A DNA stretch of 64,000 nt from Flavobacterium frigoritolerans. Its GTDB lineage: Bacteria; Bacteroidota; Bacteroidia; Flavobacteriales; Flavobacteriaceae. The number at the start of each line of letters is the position of its first letter. Position 1 is the first letter of the stretch. Positions 9,300 to 17,460 of the stretch are shown piece by piece. A program made the position numbers and the translations under genes. Below the pieces are notes generated by a model. The model was not told the DNA's origin. It saw only the letters and a program-made list of their open reading frames with translations, and searched no databases. Location of the stretch: contig NZ_JAOZEV010000012.1 of NCBI RefSeq assembly GCF_025847275.1, forward strand, positions 93,737 through 157,736. Direction: 5' to 3'.

Positions 9300-9476
9300 T
9301 TATTTTTTTGATTCTTCTACAGAAACTTTTCTAAATTCTTTTAATAGTTTCTCTAATTCTAGAGTTGATTTACGAGCTCTTGGTCCAGCTGCTTTCACAC
9401 CTTTGTCCATTAGAGATTCATATTCAGTTTTGAATGTTTCAAATTCAGTTGCAATTTTGGCGAATAAGTCGTTCAT
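9300..9476 (-). CDS. Histone H1-like small DNA-binding protein
   Basis: A 58-residue protein read from the ATG complementary to 9474-9476 to the TAA at 9300-9302. It begins MNDLFAKIATEFETFKTEYE, has a central KGVKAAGPRARKSTLELEKL and ends EFRKVSVEESKK. It matches my memory of the short Lys-rich proteins annotated as histone H1 in Flavobacteriia, thought to bind DNA non-specifically. The gene is monocistronic, with its own leader and the shared terminator at 9256-9287. Confidence 0.8.
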   Translation of the reverse strand: MNDLFAKIATEFETFKTEYESLMDKGVKAAGPRARKSTLELEKLLKEFRKVSVEESKK

Positions 9477-9630
9477 GATATGCTTTTATTTAATTAGAGC
9501 GCAAAAGTAAAATTTTGTAAGTAAGAATTAAATTATTTGCTGTTAAATTCATCATTTTTTTTTCGATGTATTATTCTGACTTAAATTGTTATTGAAAAAG
9601 CATACAATGTAGTCTAATCTCTTTATGCTA

Positions 9631-10659
9631 TTACTCCGCTTTCCTAATTAACGGAATTACCTTTGCTCCAATTAATTCTATTGCATTCATCAATTGAGAA
9701 TGTGTAAGTCCAGCATTGTCCATTTGGAACGTAAATCTCGAAATTCCGCCAAGAGATTCGCTATGTCTTAAAATCTTCTCGGCTACTTGTTCAGGATTCC
9801 CTACAACCAATACGCCTTTTTCGTCAATAAGACTATCAAATTGCCCTTTTGTAACTGGTGGCCAACCGCGTTCTTTACCTAATTTGGTCCAAAGTTCAGC
9901 ATAACCCGGATAATAATCGGCAATTGCTTTTTCATTTGTACTTCCTACATAACCTGGCGAATGCAAACCAACTTTTAGCTCTTTGGTAGTAAATCCTGCT
10001 GCTTTTCCTGCTTCTCGATACAAATCAATCAACGGACGAAAACGATGCGTTTGTCCTCCTATAACGGCAACCATTAATGGCAATCCCAGATTTCCTGCTC
10101 TTACAAAAGACTCCGGAGTACCGCCAACGCCTAGCCATATTGGTAATTTTTCTTGTAATGCCCGTGGGTAAATAGGAAGATTATTTAATGCAGGACGAAA
10201 CTTTCCTGACCAAGTGACGAATTCATTATCTCTTATTTGGAGTAAAAGTTCTAGTTTTTCTTTAAAAAGTTGGTCGTAATCATTAAGATTAAACCCAAAT
10301 AACGGATAAGCTTCAATAGATGATCCACGTCCAACAACAATCTCAGCTCGTCCTTTGGAAATTAAATCCAACGTAGCAAAACTTTGATATACACGAACAG
10401 GATCTGCAGCGCTTAAAACACTCACTGCACTTGTTAACCGAATAGTATTTGTTCGTGATGCAGCAGCAGCTAAAATTACTGCCGTAGCAGAATCTAAAAA
10501 TTCTTTTTTATGATGCTCACCAATACCAAATACGTCAAGACCTACCTGATCAGCTAGTTCAATTCTTTGTAATAATTGTTCCATTGCATCTACGCTACTT
10601 AGCGTATTATTGTCTCCGTACATTGCAGAGGCAAAACTATCTATACCTATTTCAATCAT
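9631..10659 (-). CDS. LLM-class flavin-dependent oxidoreductase (luciferase-like)
   Basis: The protein has 342 residues and the full-length bacterial luciferase-like TIM-barrel pattern. Features are the start MIEIGIDSFAS, GLDVFGIGEHHKKEFLDSA (about 41-59), LTSAVSVLSAADPVRVYQSFATLDLISKGRAEIVVGRG in two conserved blocks near 75-110, and GVGGTPESFVRAG near 178-190. Such enzymes use reduced FMN or F420, and the substrate cannot be predicted. It is the last gene before the siderophore receptor, on the opposite strand. No iron box is visible at its own start, so I do not tie it to the siderophore pathway. Confidence 0.88.
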   Translation of the reverse strand: MIEIGIDSFASAMYGDNNTLSSVDAMEQLLQRIELADQVGLDVFGIGEHHKKEFLDSATAVILAAAASRTNTIRLTSAVSVLSAADPVRVYQSFATLDLISKGRAEIVVGRGSSIEAYPLFGFNLNDYDQLFKEKLELLLQIRDNEFVTWSGKFRPALNNLPIYPRALQEKLPIWLGVGGTPESFVRAGNLGLPLMVAVIGGQTHRFRPLIDLYREAGKAAGFTTKELKVGLHSPGYVGSTNEKAIADYYPGYAELWTKLGKERGWPPVTKGQFDSLIDEKGVLVVGNPEQVAEKILRHSESLGGISRFTFQMDNAGLTHSQLMNAIELIGAKVIPLIRKAE

Positions 10660-10867
10660 ATAGTAAAGATAATAAATTTTGTTTTCTTTTTATTGTTGCT
10701 CGATTTAAGTATTCGCTAGGTATTAATCAGAGTTTTTTGAGCTTATCACTAGAGGTAGAAATCGAAGGGAAATTTCCTTGGCAGAAAAGTAAGGAATTAG
10801 ATGATTAACTTATTAAAGATGAGATTGTAATTTAACATAAATTATATAGAATTAATCTAAATAATTT

Positions 10868-10898
10868 TTTGTTAAAGGATTATTAATATTTACATTTG
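10868..10898 (+). promoter_or_regulatory. Promoter of the siderophore receptor
   Basis: TTTG (10868-10871, within a TTTTTTG run), 19 bases, then TACATTTG (10891-10898) form an excellent match to the flavobacterial consensus. Transcription would begin near 10905, inside the palindrome described next. Confidence 0.75.
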
Positions 10899-10903
10899 TG
10901 CTG

Positions 10904-10926
10904 TTTTTATTTAGAACGATTAAAAA
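10904..10926 (+). promoter_or_regulatory. Candidate iron-responsive operator (site 1)
   Basis: The 23-base element has left arm TTTTTATTTAG and right arm ACGATTAAAAA around a central A. It agrees at 20 of 23 positions with the palindrome at 25775-25797 in front of the siderophore biosynthesis genes. Both sit a few bases downstream of a -7 element, where a bound repressor would block transcription. Fur or a DtxR-type regulator is the natural candidate, but this is inference. Confidence 0.6.
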
Positions 10927-10953
10927 CAGGTAAACAATCAAATTTAAAAATTA

Positions 10954-13356
10954 ATGAAATATCTCAACTTAAGAATATCACAGTTTATATTTACAATTTG
11001 TTTTCTATTTACGGTCATAATATCCTTTGCGCAACAACAAAGCCCAGGGAAAATTAAAGGACAAATAAGAACATCAAACGGCAAACCTCTAATAGGAGTG
11101 AGCATCATCCTAAAAGCTTCTAAATACAGCACTACGACTAGTAGTGATGGTAGCTTTAAATTTGACAAAATAACAGCTAATATCTATACTTTACAGGCAT
11201 CGTTAAAAGGTTACGAGACAATTGAACAAGAGATTAGTGTCTCTAAGAATCAAACAACTTCACTTAACTTACTCCTAAAAGTTTCAAACAAAGGCCAAGC
11301 ATTGAGTAGTTTAAGCTCTGAAAGTAATGGATCTCAGCTTGATGAAATAATTGTTTCGGCAAGTAGAAAGGTAGAGACTTTATCTAAAACGCCTTCATCT
11401 GTAACGGTTATTAATGCTAAGGATATAGACAATTTATCAATAGTAAGCCCGAATATTGCAAATGTTCTTGCTTATGCAGTTCCAGGTTTAGGTTCGGCAA
11501 CAAATAATACTGGTAATTACGGACAAACATTAAGAGGAAGGAATCCTTTGGTTCTTATCGACGGAATTCCGCAATCGACGCCATTAAAATCTGCAGGAAG
11601 AGAAATGCGTTCTATTGATCCTTCGGTTATTGAACGTATTGAGGTTATAAAAGGGGCTACAGCTGTTTATGGTAATGGTGCCGATGGTGGTTTGATAAAT
11701 TACATTACAAAATCAGGGAAAACACAAAAGAAATTTGCTGGATATAGTGAAGCTGGTACCAATGGTAATATTAAGGGAGATAGTGTTGTAGGCTATAGAC
11801 TTTTGCAACAGTTTTATGGTAGAATTAAGAAGTTTAATTATTTCGTAGGTGGAGTTTATGAAAAAACAGGTGTTTTTCGTGATGCCGAAGGTGAAGTTAT
11901 CTCTCCTGAATATGGATTGGGTGAAACTAAAACATACAATGTCTTTACAAAACTAGGATATGACTTTACTGATAAGCAAAGAATTGACTTAATGTATAAT
12001 TATTTTAGTTCTAATCAAGATTCTGATTTTGTACTTAAAAATGGTGTTTATGGAGTTAGCCCAGCAATTGGTGTACTCGGAAATAGATTGGGAGCTGATG
12101 AAGGGACACGTTATAATCACAATATTAATTTGCAATATGTAAACAAAGAGATTTTTGGAAATACTAGTTTAACGGCTAATTTATACTTTCAGGATTTCTT
12201 AACTATTTTTTCTAATTCCGCTTTTTTCTACGGAACTGGACAATCTCAAACTGCCTCTACCAAAAAAGGATTAAGAGTTTATTTAAACACCCCATTTACT
12301 GTTTCTTCAAACTTTACGGGAGATGTTAATTATGGCTTCGATTTATTAAATGATAAAACAAACCAAAAACTAGTTGATGGTAGAGTTTGGGTTCCAAACA
12401 TTGATATGGTTAATGTTGCTCCTTATGTACAATTATCAACTCAATTGTTCGAAGATTGGACGGTAAAAGCTGGTTTACGTGCAGAAAACATCAAAATAAA
12501 TATCGACGATTATAATACACTTGCTACTGGTGCAAATGAAGCAGGAAGTGTTGCTGTAAAAGGTGGCGAACTTAATTATGAGGCATTTGTTTTTAATACT
12601 GGAATAAGATATTCTAAATTCAAATTCTTTAACCCTTTTATCAGTTTCTCTCAAGCTTTTTCGGTATTTGATTTAGGTAGAGTGCTTACCGCAGCTAAAC
12701 AAGATGCTATCTCTAAATTAGAAACAGAACCAATTATCGTTAATAACTACGAAGGTGGTTTTAGCAGCCAATTAGGGAAGTTTAATCTAAGTGCAGCTTA
12801 TTATTATAGCACATCTAAATTAGGAACTAATTTAATTCAAGTTGATGGTTTCTTACTTGCAGAGCGTTTGCCAGAGCGTGTATGGGGGTATGAAATTCAA
12901 GCTGATTATCAAGTAATAAAACAACTTACAATAGGAGGGAATTATGCCTATGTACAAGGAAGAGGTGATAAAGACGGAGATGGTCATTTTTATGGAGATA
13001 ATGATATTTATTTAAAATCGAACAGAATCCCTCCAGTTAAAATGACTGGTTACGCAAAATTTGGCAACGAAAGATTAAACGTAGAAGTATATTGGATCTA
13101 TGTAGGTGATCGTGATTATTTTAAACCAAATGCCAAAGGCGCTTATGCAATTGGTGAAGGTCCAATTAAATCATTCAACATATGGAACTTGGCAACAGCC
13201 TATAAAGTAACTGACCAAATTAGAGTAAAATTAGGTATTGAGAATCTGCTGAACACAAATTATTATACTACAACTTCTCAATTTTATGGCACAAATGCCA
13301 ATTATACTAGAGGAAATGGTTCAAGATTTAATCTAGCAGTTGGGTACAGTTTCTAA
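10954..13356 (+). CDS. TonB-dependent siderophore receptor
   Basis: Outer-membrane receptor of 800 residues. A signal peptide (to about 27) is followed by a carboxypeptidase-regulatory-like domain (about 32-110, GQIRTSNGKPLIGVSIIL, SSDGSFKFDKI), typical of Bacteroidota receptors. A TonB box, DEIIVSASR, lies at 130-138. The plug has SVTVINAKDIDN, GQTLRGRNPLVLIDGIPQ and IEVIKGATAVYGNGADGGLINYIT. The beta-barrel ends in aromatic YSF. The plug resembles ferric hydroxamate receptors (IutA/FhuA type). It is convergent with the siderophore operon, carries the same operator and probably imports that operon's product. Confidence 0.9.
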   Translation: MKYLNLRISQFIFTICFLFTVIISFAQQQSPGKIKGQIRTSNGKPLIGVSIILKASKYSTTTSSDGSFKFDKITANIYTLQASLKGYETIEQEISVSKNQTTSLNLLLKVSNKGQALSSLSSESNGSQLDEIIVSASRKVETLSKTPSSVTVINAKDIDNLSIVSPNIANVLAYAVPGLGSATNNTGNYGQTLRGRNPLVLIDGIPQSTPLKSAGREMRSIDPSVIERIEVIKGATAVYGNGADGGLINYITKSGKTQKKFAGYSEAGTNGNIKGDSVVGYRLLQQFYGRIKKFNYFVGGVYEKTGVFRDAEGEVISPEYGLGETKTYNVFTKLGYDFTDKQRIDLMYNYFSSNQDSDFVLKNGVYGVSPAIGVLGNRLGADEGTRYNHNINLQYVNKEIFGNTSLTANLYFQDFLTIFSNSAFFYGTGQSQTASTKKGLRVYLNTPFTVSSNFTGDVNYGFDLLNDKTNQKLVDGRVWVPNIDMVNVAPYVQLSTQLFEDWTVKAGLRAENIKINIDDYNTLATGANEAGSVAVKGGELNYEAFVFNTGIRYSKFKFFNPFISFSQAFSVFDLGRVLTAAKQDAISKLETEPIIVNNYEGGFSSQLGKFNLSAAYYYSTSKLGTNLIQVDGFLLAERLPERVWGYEIQADYQVIKQLTIGGNYAYVQGRGDKDGDGHFYGDNDIYLKSNRIPPVKMTGYAKFGNERLNVEVYWIYVGDRDYFKPNAKGAYAIGEGPIKSFNIWNLATAYKVTDQIRVKLGIENLLNTNYYTTTSQFYGTNANYTRGNGSRFNLAVGYSF

Positions 13357-13377
13357 GACAATCATTTAAGTTATATT

Positions 13378-13414
13378 TAAAAGGTTCCTGGTGTTTTTTC
13401 AGGAACCTTTTTTT
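13378..13414 (+). terminator. Terminator of the siderophore receptor gene
   Basis: AAAAGGTTCCTG and CAGGAACCTTTTTT pair around a 9-base loop, 22 bases after the stop codon. Confidence 0.9.
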
Positions 13415-13513
13415 ATCCTGCAAGTTTTTTTAAGTTTCTGAGCAACAAAGGTTCTAAGGGACTAAGAAACTGAGACTTTATACTTGCATAGATCATTTTA
13501 CCATTTATATAAA

Positions 13514-13750
13514 CTCCAGAGAAGCATAATATTTATAGCTAATATATTATGTTCTACGATTTAAAGCTCCAGCCGGAGCGATACCCTTTCTAATTTCGAA
13601 ATATGTCACCCCGATGGGGTTCTTTTAAAAAATAATTAAATTTTCTATAAATATAGCGTCCCGCTGGGACTTCTTTATTAGTAACCAAAAGCCTCTAATT
13701 ATATGATTTCTCTTTCTCACAAAGCACAATTTTTCGAAAGCCTCTGAATT
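13514..13750. repeat. Dispersed palindrome-bearing repeat, copy 1
   Basis: About 237 bases, repeated almost identically at exactly +420 (13934-14170). It contains three short palindromes in fixed order: GCTCCAGCCGGAGC, ACCCCGATGGGGT and GTCCCGCTGGGAC, spaced 40-60 bases apart. The tail GCCTCTAATTATATGATTTC through CGAAAGCCTCTGAATT is identical in both copies. There is no coding frame. A decayed third copy lies at 27256-27415. Confidence 0.85.
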
Positions 13751-13751
13751 A

Positions 13752-13874
13752 CCTCCTGCTTTAGCTGGAGGAATGATAAATAGAAGTTTAGTATGGTTTT
13801 ATCCAAAATTGTTTGTTATTTGGCTAAAGCCAACAATATATTATCAATTCAAAACCTCCAGCTAAAGCAGGAGG
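13752..13874. repeat. Inverted pair of 20-base palindromic boxes
   Basis: CCTCCTGCTTTAGCTGGAGG at 13752-13771 recurs as its exact complement at 13855-13874, each preceded by GAATT on its own strand. Each box is itself an imperfect palindrome (CCTCC ... GGAGG). The 83 bases between them are AT-rich and hold a further small GGCTAAAGCC palindrome. Together with the flanking 237-base repeats this makes an 880-base gene-free block. Confidence 0.75.
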
Positions 13875-13933
13875 CAATTCAAAAATGCTAGATTTTTTTT
13901 TGTATAAAACACATAGTAAATACTCTATGTCAG

Positions 13934-14170
13934 CTCCGGAGGAGCATAATATTTATAGCTAATATATTATGTTCTACGGTTTAAAGCTCCAGCCGGAGCG
14001 ATACCCTCTCTAATTGCAAAATATATCACCCCGATGGGGTTTTAAAAAAAATAATTAAATTTTCTATAAATATAACGTCCCGCTGGGACTTCCTTTATTA
14101 GTAACCAAAAGCCTCTAATTATATGATTTCTCTTTCTCACAAAGCACAATTTTTCGAAAGCCTCTGAATT
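13934..14170. repeat. Dispersed palindrome-bearing repeat, copy 2
   Basis: This is the second near-identical copy of the element at 13514, same orientation. The few differences lie mostly between the palindromes, not within them. It ends 21 bases before the terminator hairpin of the siderophore operon. Confidence 0.85.
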
Positions 14171-14190
14171 GACCTAATCCTATAAATTTA

Positions 14191-14223
14191 AAAAGGCTAT
14201 CAAAAATAATTTTGATAGCCTTT
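14191..14223 (-). terminator. Terminator of the siderophore biosynthesis operon
   Basis: AAAGGCTATCAAAAT and ATTTTGATAGCCTTT form a long stem with a minimal loop, just after the stop codon of the adenylating ligase (14237). Confidence 0.85.
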
Positions 14224-14236
14224 CTTCATTCCATTG

Positions 14237-15628
14237 TTATACAAGAATCTCTGTTTCGAGTTGTTCTTTTATAAGTGGATAATTCACCTTACCATTTGGG
14301 GTGAGTGGTACTGGATTTTCCATATGAATGATTTTTAGGGAGCTTGCATGAAGACCTAGTTTAGCTTTTAATACTTTTAGGATTAATTCTTTATTCAAGA
14401 GATCATCAGTATATAAAACCGCCAGGTATTTATCATTTATCCCCAAGCAAATAAATGTTTGCCCTCCCAAAGCGTCTTTTAATAACAATTCTGCTTCATC
14501 GAGATTCAGTCGTACGCCAAATAGTTTTACTATTCGTTTTATACGACCAATGATATAATAATACCCTTCGTTGTCGACCCTTGCCTTATCTCCTGTATAG
14601 AGTTTTTCCTGTTCTTCATAAAACTGCAGATCAGCTCTTCTGTTGGCATAACCACCAAAAACATTTGGACCATTATAGATCAGCTCGCATGTTTCTTTAT
14701 CTATCTCAAAATGTCCGTTTTGTACTGGGAGACCAATAGAAGTTCCTTTTCTAAGTAAATCATCTGGTGGTAAATATGCCATCCTACCGCAAGCTTCTGT
14801 TTGACCATATTGTGCAAAAAACTGCTTTCCGAATTTTTCACTGAATTCTGAAATTGCCTCAATTAATTGATGGTTTAGCATTCCTCCCGTATGGGTAAGA
14901 TACCGCAATGAAGGATGGTCTTTTTTGAAGAAACCAATACTATAAAGCATTTCATAAAAATAGGGGACACCTCCTAAAGTAGAGTACCCATATTTTTTTA
15001 AATCCAACCAAAATTCCTTTTGAAAAGCATCTTTATCCGTACAGATAATTTGATTTGCCTTGATACAATTGGTAGTGAAAATTGATAATCCGTACACAAA
15101 ATTAATCGGCACGTTCAGTGGCACAACATCGTCTTCCTTAATTGGCATATATTCCATAATAGACTTGGCATTTTGCACTAAATTCTCATCCGAAAGTCTG
15201 ACAAATTTAGGAGAACCTGTTGTTCCAGAAGTACTCAGCAAAAGCTTAATCTTCGGGTGTATCGGATAAATAGAATTTTCATTACGCTTAAATAACACTA
15301 TTGTATCAGAAGCATTAACTGGGCTATACCCATCTATCTCTGTACGTGAAGGGTCATAAATATAGTATGGCGTGTATTTTTCTTCTAAGTTTTCCTTAAA
15401 ATTATCGTTTAGGCTCATCCCCAACAATGCAATGGCAAATTTGCTTTGATAAAAATTCAGCAGGGTTTCTATCGTTGGCAATTGATTGTCATTGTAAATA
15501 AAGGCCACAGATCTTATATTGTCAATTTTCAGAGATTGATCCATCTCTGCAATAGATTTAGAAACACCAGTGCTTGAATCGGTAAAGGTGAGTTTCTCGT
15601 TTTTTCTAATTAAATTATATAGTTCCAT
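14237..15628 (-). CDS. ANL-superfamily adenylating ligase (AMP-binding enzyme)
   Basis: The protein has 463 residues. The phosphate-binding loop LSTSGTTGSPK is at 131-141, the A5 motif YGQTEACGRM near 263-272, and the A7/A8 region LYTGDKARVD and GRIKRIVKLFGVRLNLDEAE. The C-terminal NGKVNY carries the catalytic Lys (about 447). The family activates a carboxylic or amino acid as acyl-AMP and transfers it to CoA or a carrier protein. The next gene upstream, 16 bases away in the same operon, is an acyl carrier protein, so loading of that carrier is the likely role. The length is slightly short for the family, the N-terminal subdomain being compact. The substrate is not predictable by eye. It is the last gene of the siderophore operon. 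Confidence 0.85.
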   Translation of the reverse strand: MELYNLIRKNEKLTFTDSSTGVSKSIAEMDQSLKIDNIRSVAFIYNDNQLPTIETLLNFYQSKFAIALLGMSLNDNFKENLEEKYTPYYIYDPSRTEIDGYSPVNASDTIVLFKRNENSIYPIHPKIKLLLSTSGTTGSPKFVRLSDENLVQNAKSIMEYMPIKEDDVVPLNVPINFVYGLSIFTTNCIKANQIICTDKDAFQKEFWLDLKKYGYSTLGGVPYFYEMLYSIGFFKKDHPSLRYLTHTGGMLNHQLIEAISEFSEKFGKQFFAQYGQTEACGRMAYLPPDDLLRKGTSIGLPVQNGHFEIDKETCELIYNGPNVFGGYANRRADLQFYEEQEKLYTGDKARVDNEGYYYIIGRIKRIVKLFGVRLNLDEAELLLKDALGGQTFICLGINDKYLAVLYTDDLLNKELILKVLKAKLGLHASSLKIIHMENPVPLTPNGKVNYPLIKEQLETEILV

Positions 15629-15644
15629 AGTTTTTACTATCCTT

Positions 15645-15887
15645 CTAATTAATATCGAAACCGTATTTTTTAAGTATTTCCTTTATTTTTAAAACGCTGC
15701 CCATCTCTAAGATATCTTCCATTTCGATAGAGATGTTATATGTACTTTCAAGTTCCTGAACCATTACCAAATGACTCATAGAATCCCACTCGGCAATTCC
15801 TTGATATTCTAAATCATTGTTTACGCTATCAACTGGAATTTCAAAAGCTCTTGCAAATACTCCGTTTAATTGTTCTATTGTGTTCAT
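15645..15887 (-). CDS. Free-standing acyl carrier protein
   Basis: An 80-residue PP-binding protein. The phosphopantetheine attachment site is Ser36 in IAEWDSMSHLVMV, followed by the usual helix II and III sequence (NISIEMEDILEMGSVLKIKEIL). It is acidic overall. It lies between the MATE exporter and the adenylating ligase, which suggests a dedicated ligase/carrier pair for a tailoring acyl or aminoacyl group on the siderophore. It is clearly not the fatty-acid ACP, because no fab genes are adjacent. Confidence 0.9.
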   Translation of the reverse strand: MNTIEQLNGVFARAFEIPVDSVNNDLEYQGIAEWDSMSHLVMVQELESTYNISIEMEDILEMGSVLKIKEILKKYGFDIN

Positions 15888-15942
15888 ATTTTCTGTTTTT
15901 TAATTATATTAATATTTTAAAATTATTTTTTTATGTGTTAAT

Positions 15943-16023
15943 TTTCACGCTGTTTTTAAAAAGATTTATGCAGATGCTCAAAGATGTTTTTCTCGAATTA
16001 AATCTGCCATAATCTGCGTGAAA
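15943..16023. repeat. Short repeat with inverted ends between exporter and ACP genes
   Basis: TTTCACGC at 15943 and GCGTGAAA ending at 16023 are exact complements. Inside, GATTTATGCAGAT and AAATCTGCCATAATCTGCG are further partial complements. I recall similar CGCAGATT...AATCTGCG elements as widespread in Bacteroidota intergenic DNA. Confidence 0.6.
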
Positions 16024-16053
16024 CAAAAACCTTTGTATTTTGTGATTATTTTA

Positions 16054-17460
16054 TTAAACTTTTGTTGTTTTCCATTTTCCCTTACGGAAGATTACGATAC
16101 AAGCTACAGCCAATACAATTTCTGAGATAAGGATGGCTGTAAAAACACCATTTGAGCCCAAATCAAAAGCAACTCCTAATGCATAGGCGAGTGGAATTTG
16201 TACTACGTAAAACATAAGAATATAAAGCCAGGTAACGACTTTTACATCACCAGCAGCATTTAGCGCTCTAGAAATAACCATAGTATATCCTAAAAGAATA
16301 TATGCCATAGAAATTAAATGAATGTATGTGGTACTGTGGGAAATGACTTCTGGAATATTTGTAAAGATTTTTACAACTGGATCTGCTAGAAAAATCCAGC
16401 TAATACCAATTATAATCAAAAATCCCATATTTAGCGTTCCTGCTCTCCAAACCGATTTTTCGGCACGATCAGGTTGTTTTGCTCCAAGATTTTGTCCAGT
16501 TAATATTCCTGCTGCATTACCAAGACCCCATGCAGGCATAGTAGCTATAGAAGTAACCCTTTGTGCCAAAATGTATCCAGCCAAAGCATTCTCCCCAAAA
16601 TGCGACATAATCTTAATCATAAATACCCAACTAGATGCCGGAATAATAAATTGGACTGTACCGCTAAAAGCTAATTTGAGTACTCTTTTTAAAATGTCAT
16701 ACTGAAGAACCAATTGTGCTCTTCCGATTTTCATTACAGTCTTTCCTTTTATTAAATACCACGCCTGATAAACTACACCAATAACACGCGCAATTAACGT
16801 AGCTAACCCTACACCAAGTAGGCCATAAGCTGGAATAGGACCCCAGCCGTAAATAAATATGGGACACAATATAATATTCAGAGCGTTAGACAGCCACAAG
16901 ATTCTCATTGCTGGTGAGGCATCACCAGCACCGCGAAATATTCCGTTAATAACGATACGTTGGATTAAAAATCCGCTAGAAGCAAACATGACTATTCCAT
17001 ACGAAGCGCCTTCTGTGACCATAGCAGCAGAAAGTCCCATTGCACTCATAATCTCGTCACTCCAAATCGTACACACTATACTTATTAATGTGGCAATTGG
17101 TGTTGTTATATAAATAACCTGCATTGCGGTGAGCCCCGCAGCTTTAAACTTTTTTTCACCAATTCTTCTAGAAATCAATGCCGAAGCTGCAATTCCTAAA
17201 CCTATAGAAACGGAATAACAAAAGGTTATAAAAGTAGTTGTTGCTCCTGCGATAGAAATGGCACTTGTACCCAACCTGCTCACAAAAAAGAGGTTAGAAC
17301 AAACAAATAATGATTCCATTAGCAATTCGGCAACCATAGGCACAGACAACAAAATGATGGTTTTGTTAATGCTTCCGCTGGTAAAATTACTTTCGCTTCC
17401 TGACAACGAACGCTTTAATAGATTAAAAAAGGATCGCGTTTTATATAAGGTTGTCCTCAT
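16054..17460 (-). CDS. MATE-family efflux transporter, probable siderophore exporter
   Basis: A 468-residue protein with about 12 hydrophobic segments. The MATE pattern starts INKTIILLSVPMVAELLMES (about 32-51), with VSRLGTSAISIAGATT in the first half and GAGDASPAMRI and AGYILAQRVTSIATMPAWGLGNA in the middle. The start ATG overlaps the stop of the NIS synthetase by 4 bases (ATGA), showing translational coupling. Its place inside the operon points to export of the completed siderophore across the inner membrane, driven by a proton or sodium gradient. Specificity is inferred from context only. Confidence 0.88.
   Translation of the reverse strand: MRTTLYKTRSFFNLLKRSLSGSESNFTSGSINKTIILLSVPMVAELLMESLFVCSNLFFVSRLGTSAISIAGATTTFITFCYSVSIGLGIAASALISRRIGEKKFKAAGLTAMQVIYITTPIATLISIVCTIWSDEIMSAMGLSAAMVTEGASYGIVMFASSGFLIQRIVINGIFRGAGDASPAMRILWLSNALNIILCPIFIYGWGPIPAYGLLGVGLATLIARVIGVVYQAWYLIKGKTVMKIGRAQLVLQYDILKRVLKLAFSGTVQFIIPASSWVFMIKIMSHFGENALAGYILAQRVTSIATMPAWGLGNAAGILTGQNLGAKQPDRAEKSVWRAGTLNMGFLIIIGISWIFLADPVVKIFTNIPEVISHSTTYIHLISMAYILLGYTMVISRALNAAGDVKVVTWLYILMFYVVQIPLAYALGVAFDLGSNGVFTAILISEIVLAVACIVIFRKGKWKTTKV

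Noticed and set aside
9631..10659. Luciferase-like oxidoreductase as part of the siderophore pathway
   Set aside because: It has its own strand and start region without the iron palindrome. Proximity alone is not enough.
13415..14190. CRISPR array or small RNA genes in the repeat block
   Set aside because: There are only two long repeat copies plus one inverted pair, with no regular short repeats and spacers and no cas genes.
14237..15887. ACP and ligase as part of a polyketide or NRPS cluster
   Set aside because: No ketosynthase, condensation or thioesterase domain is present anywhere in the window.
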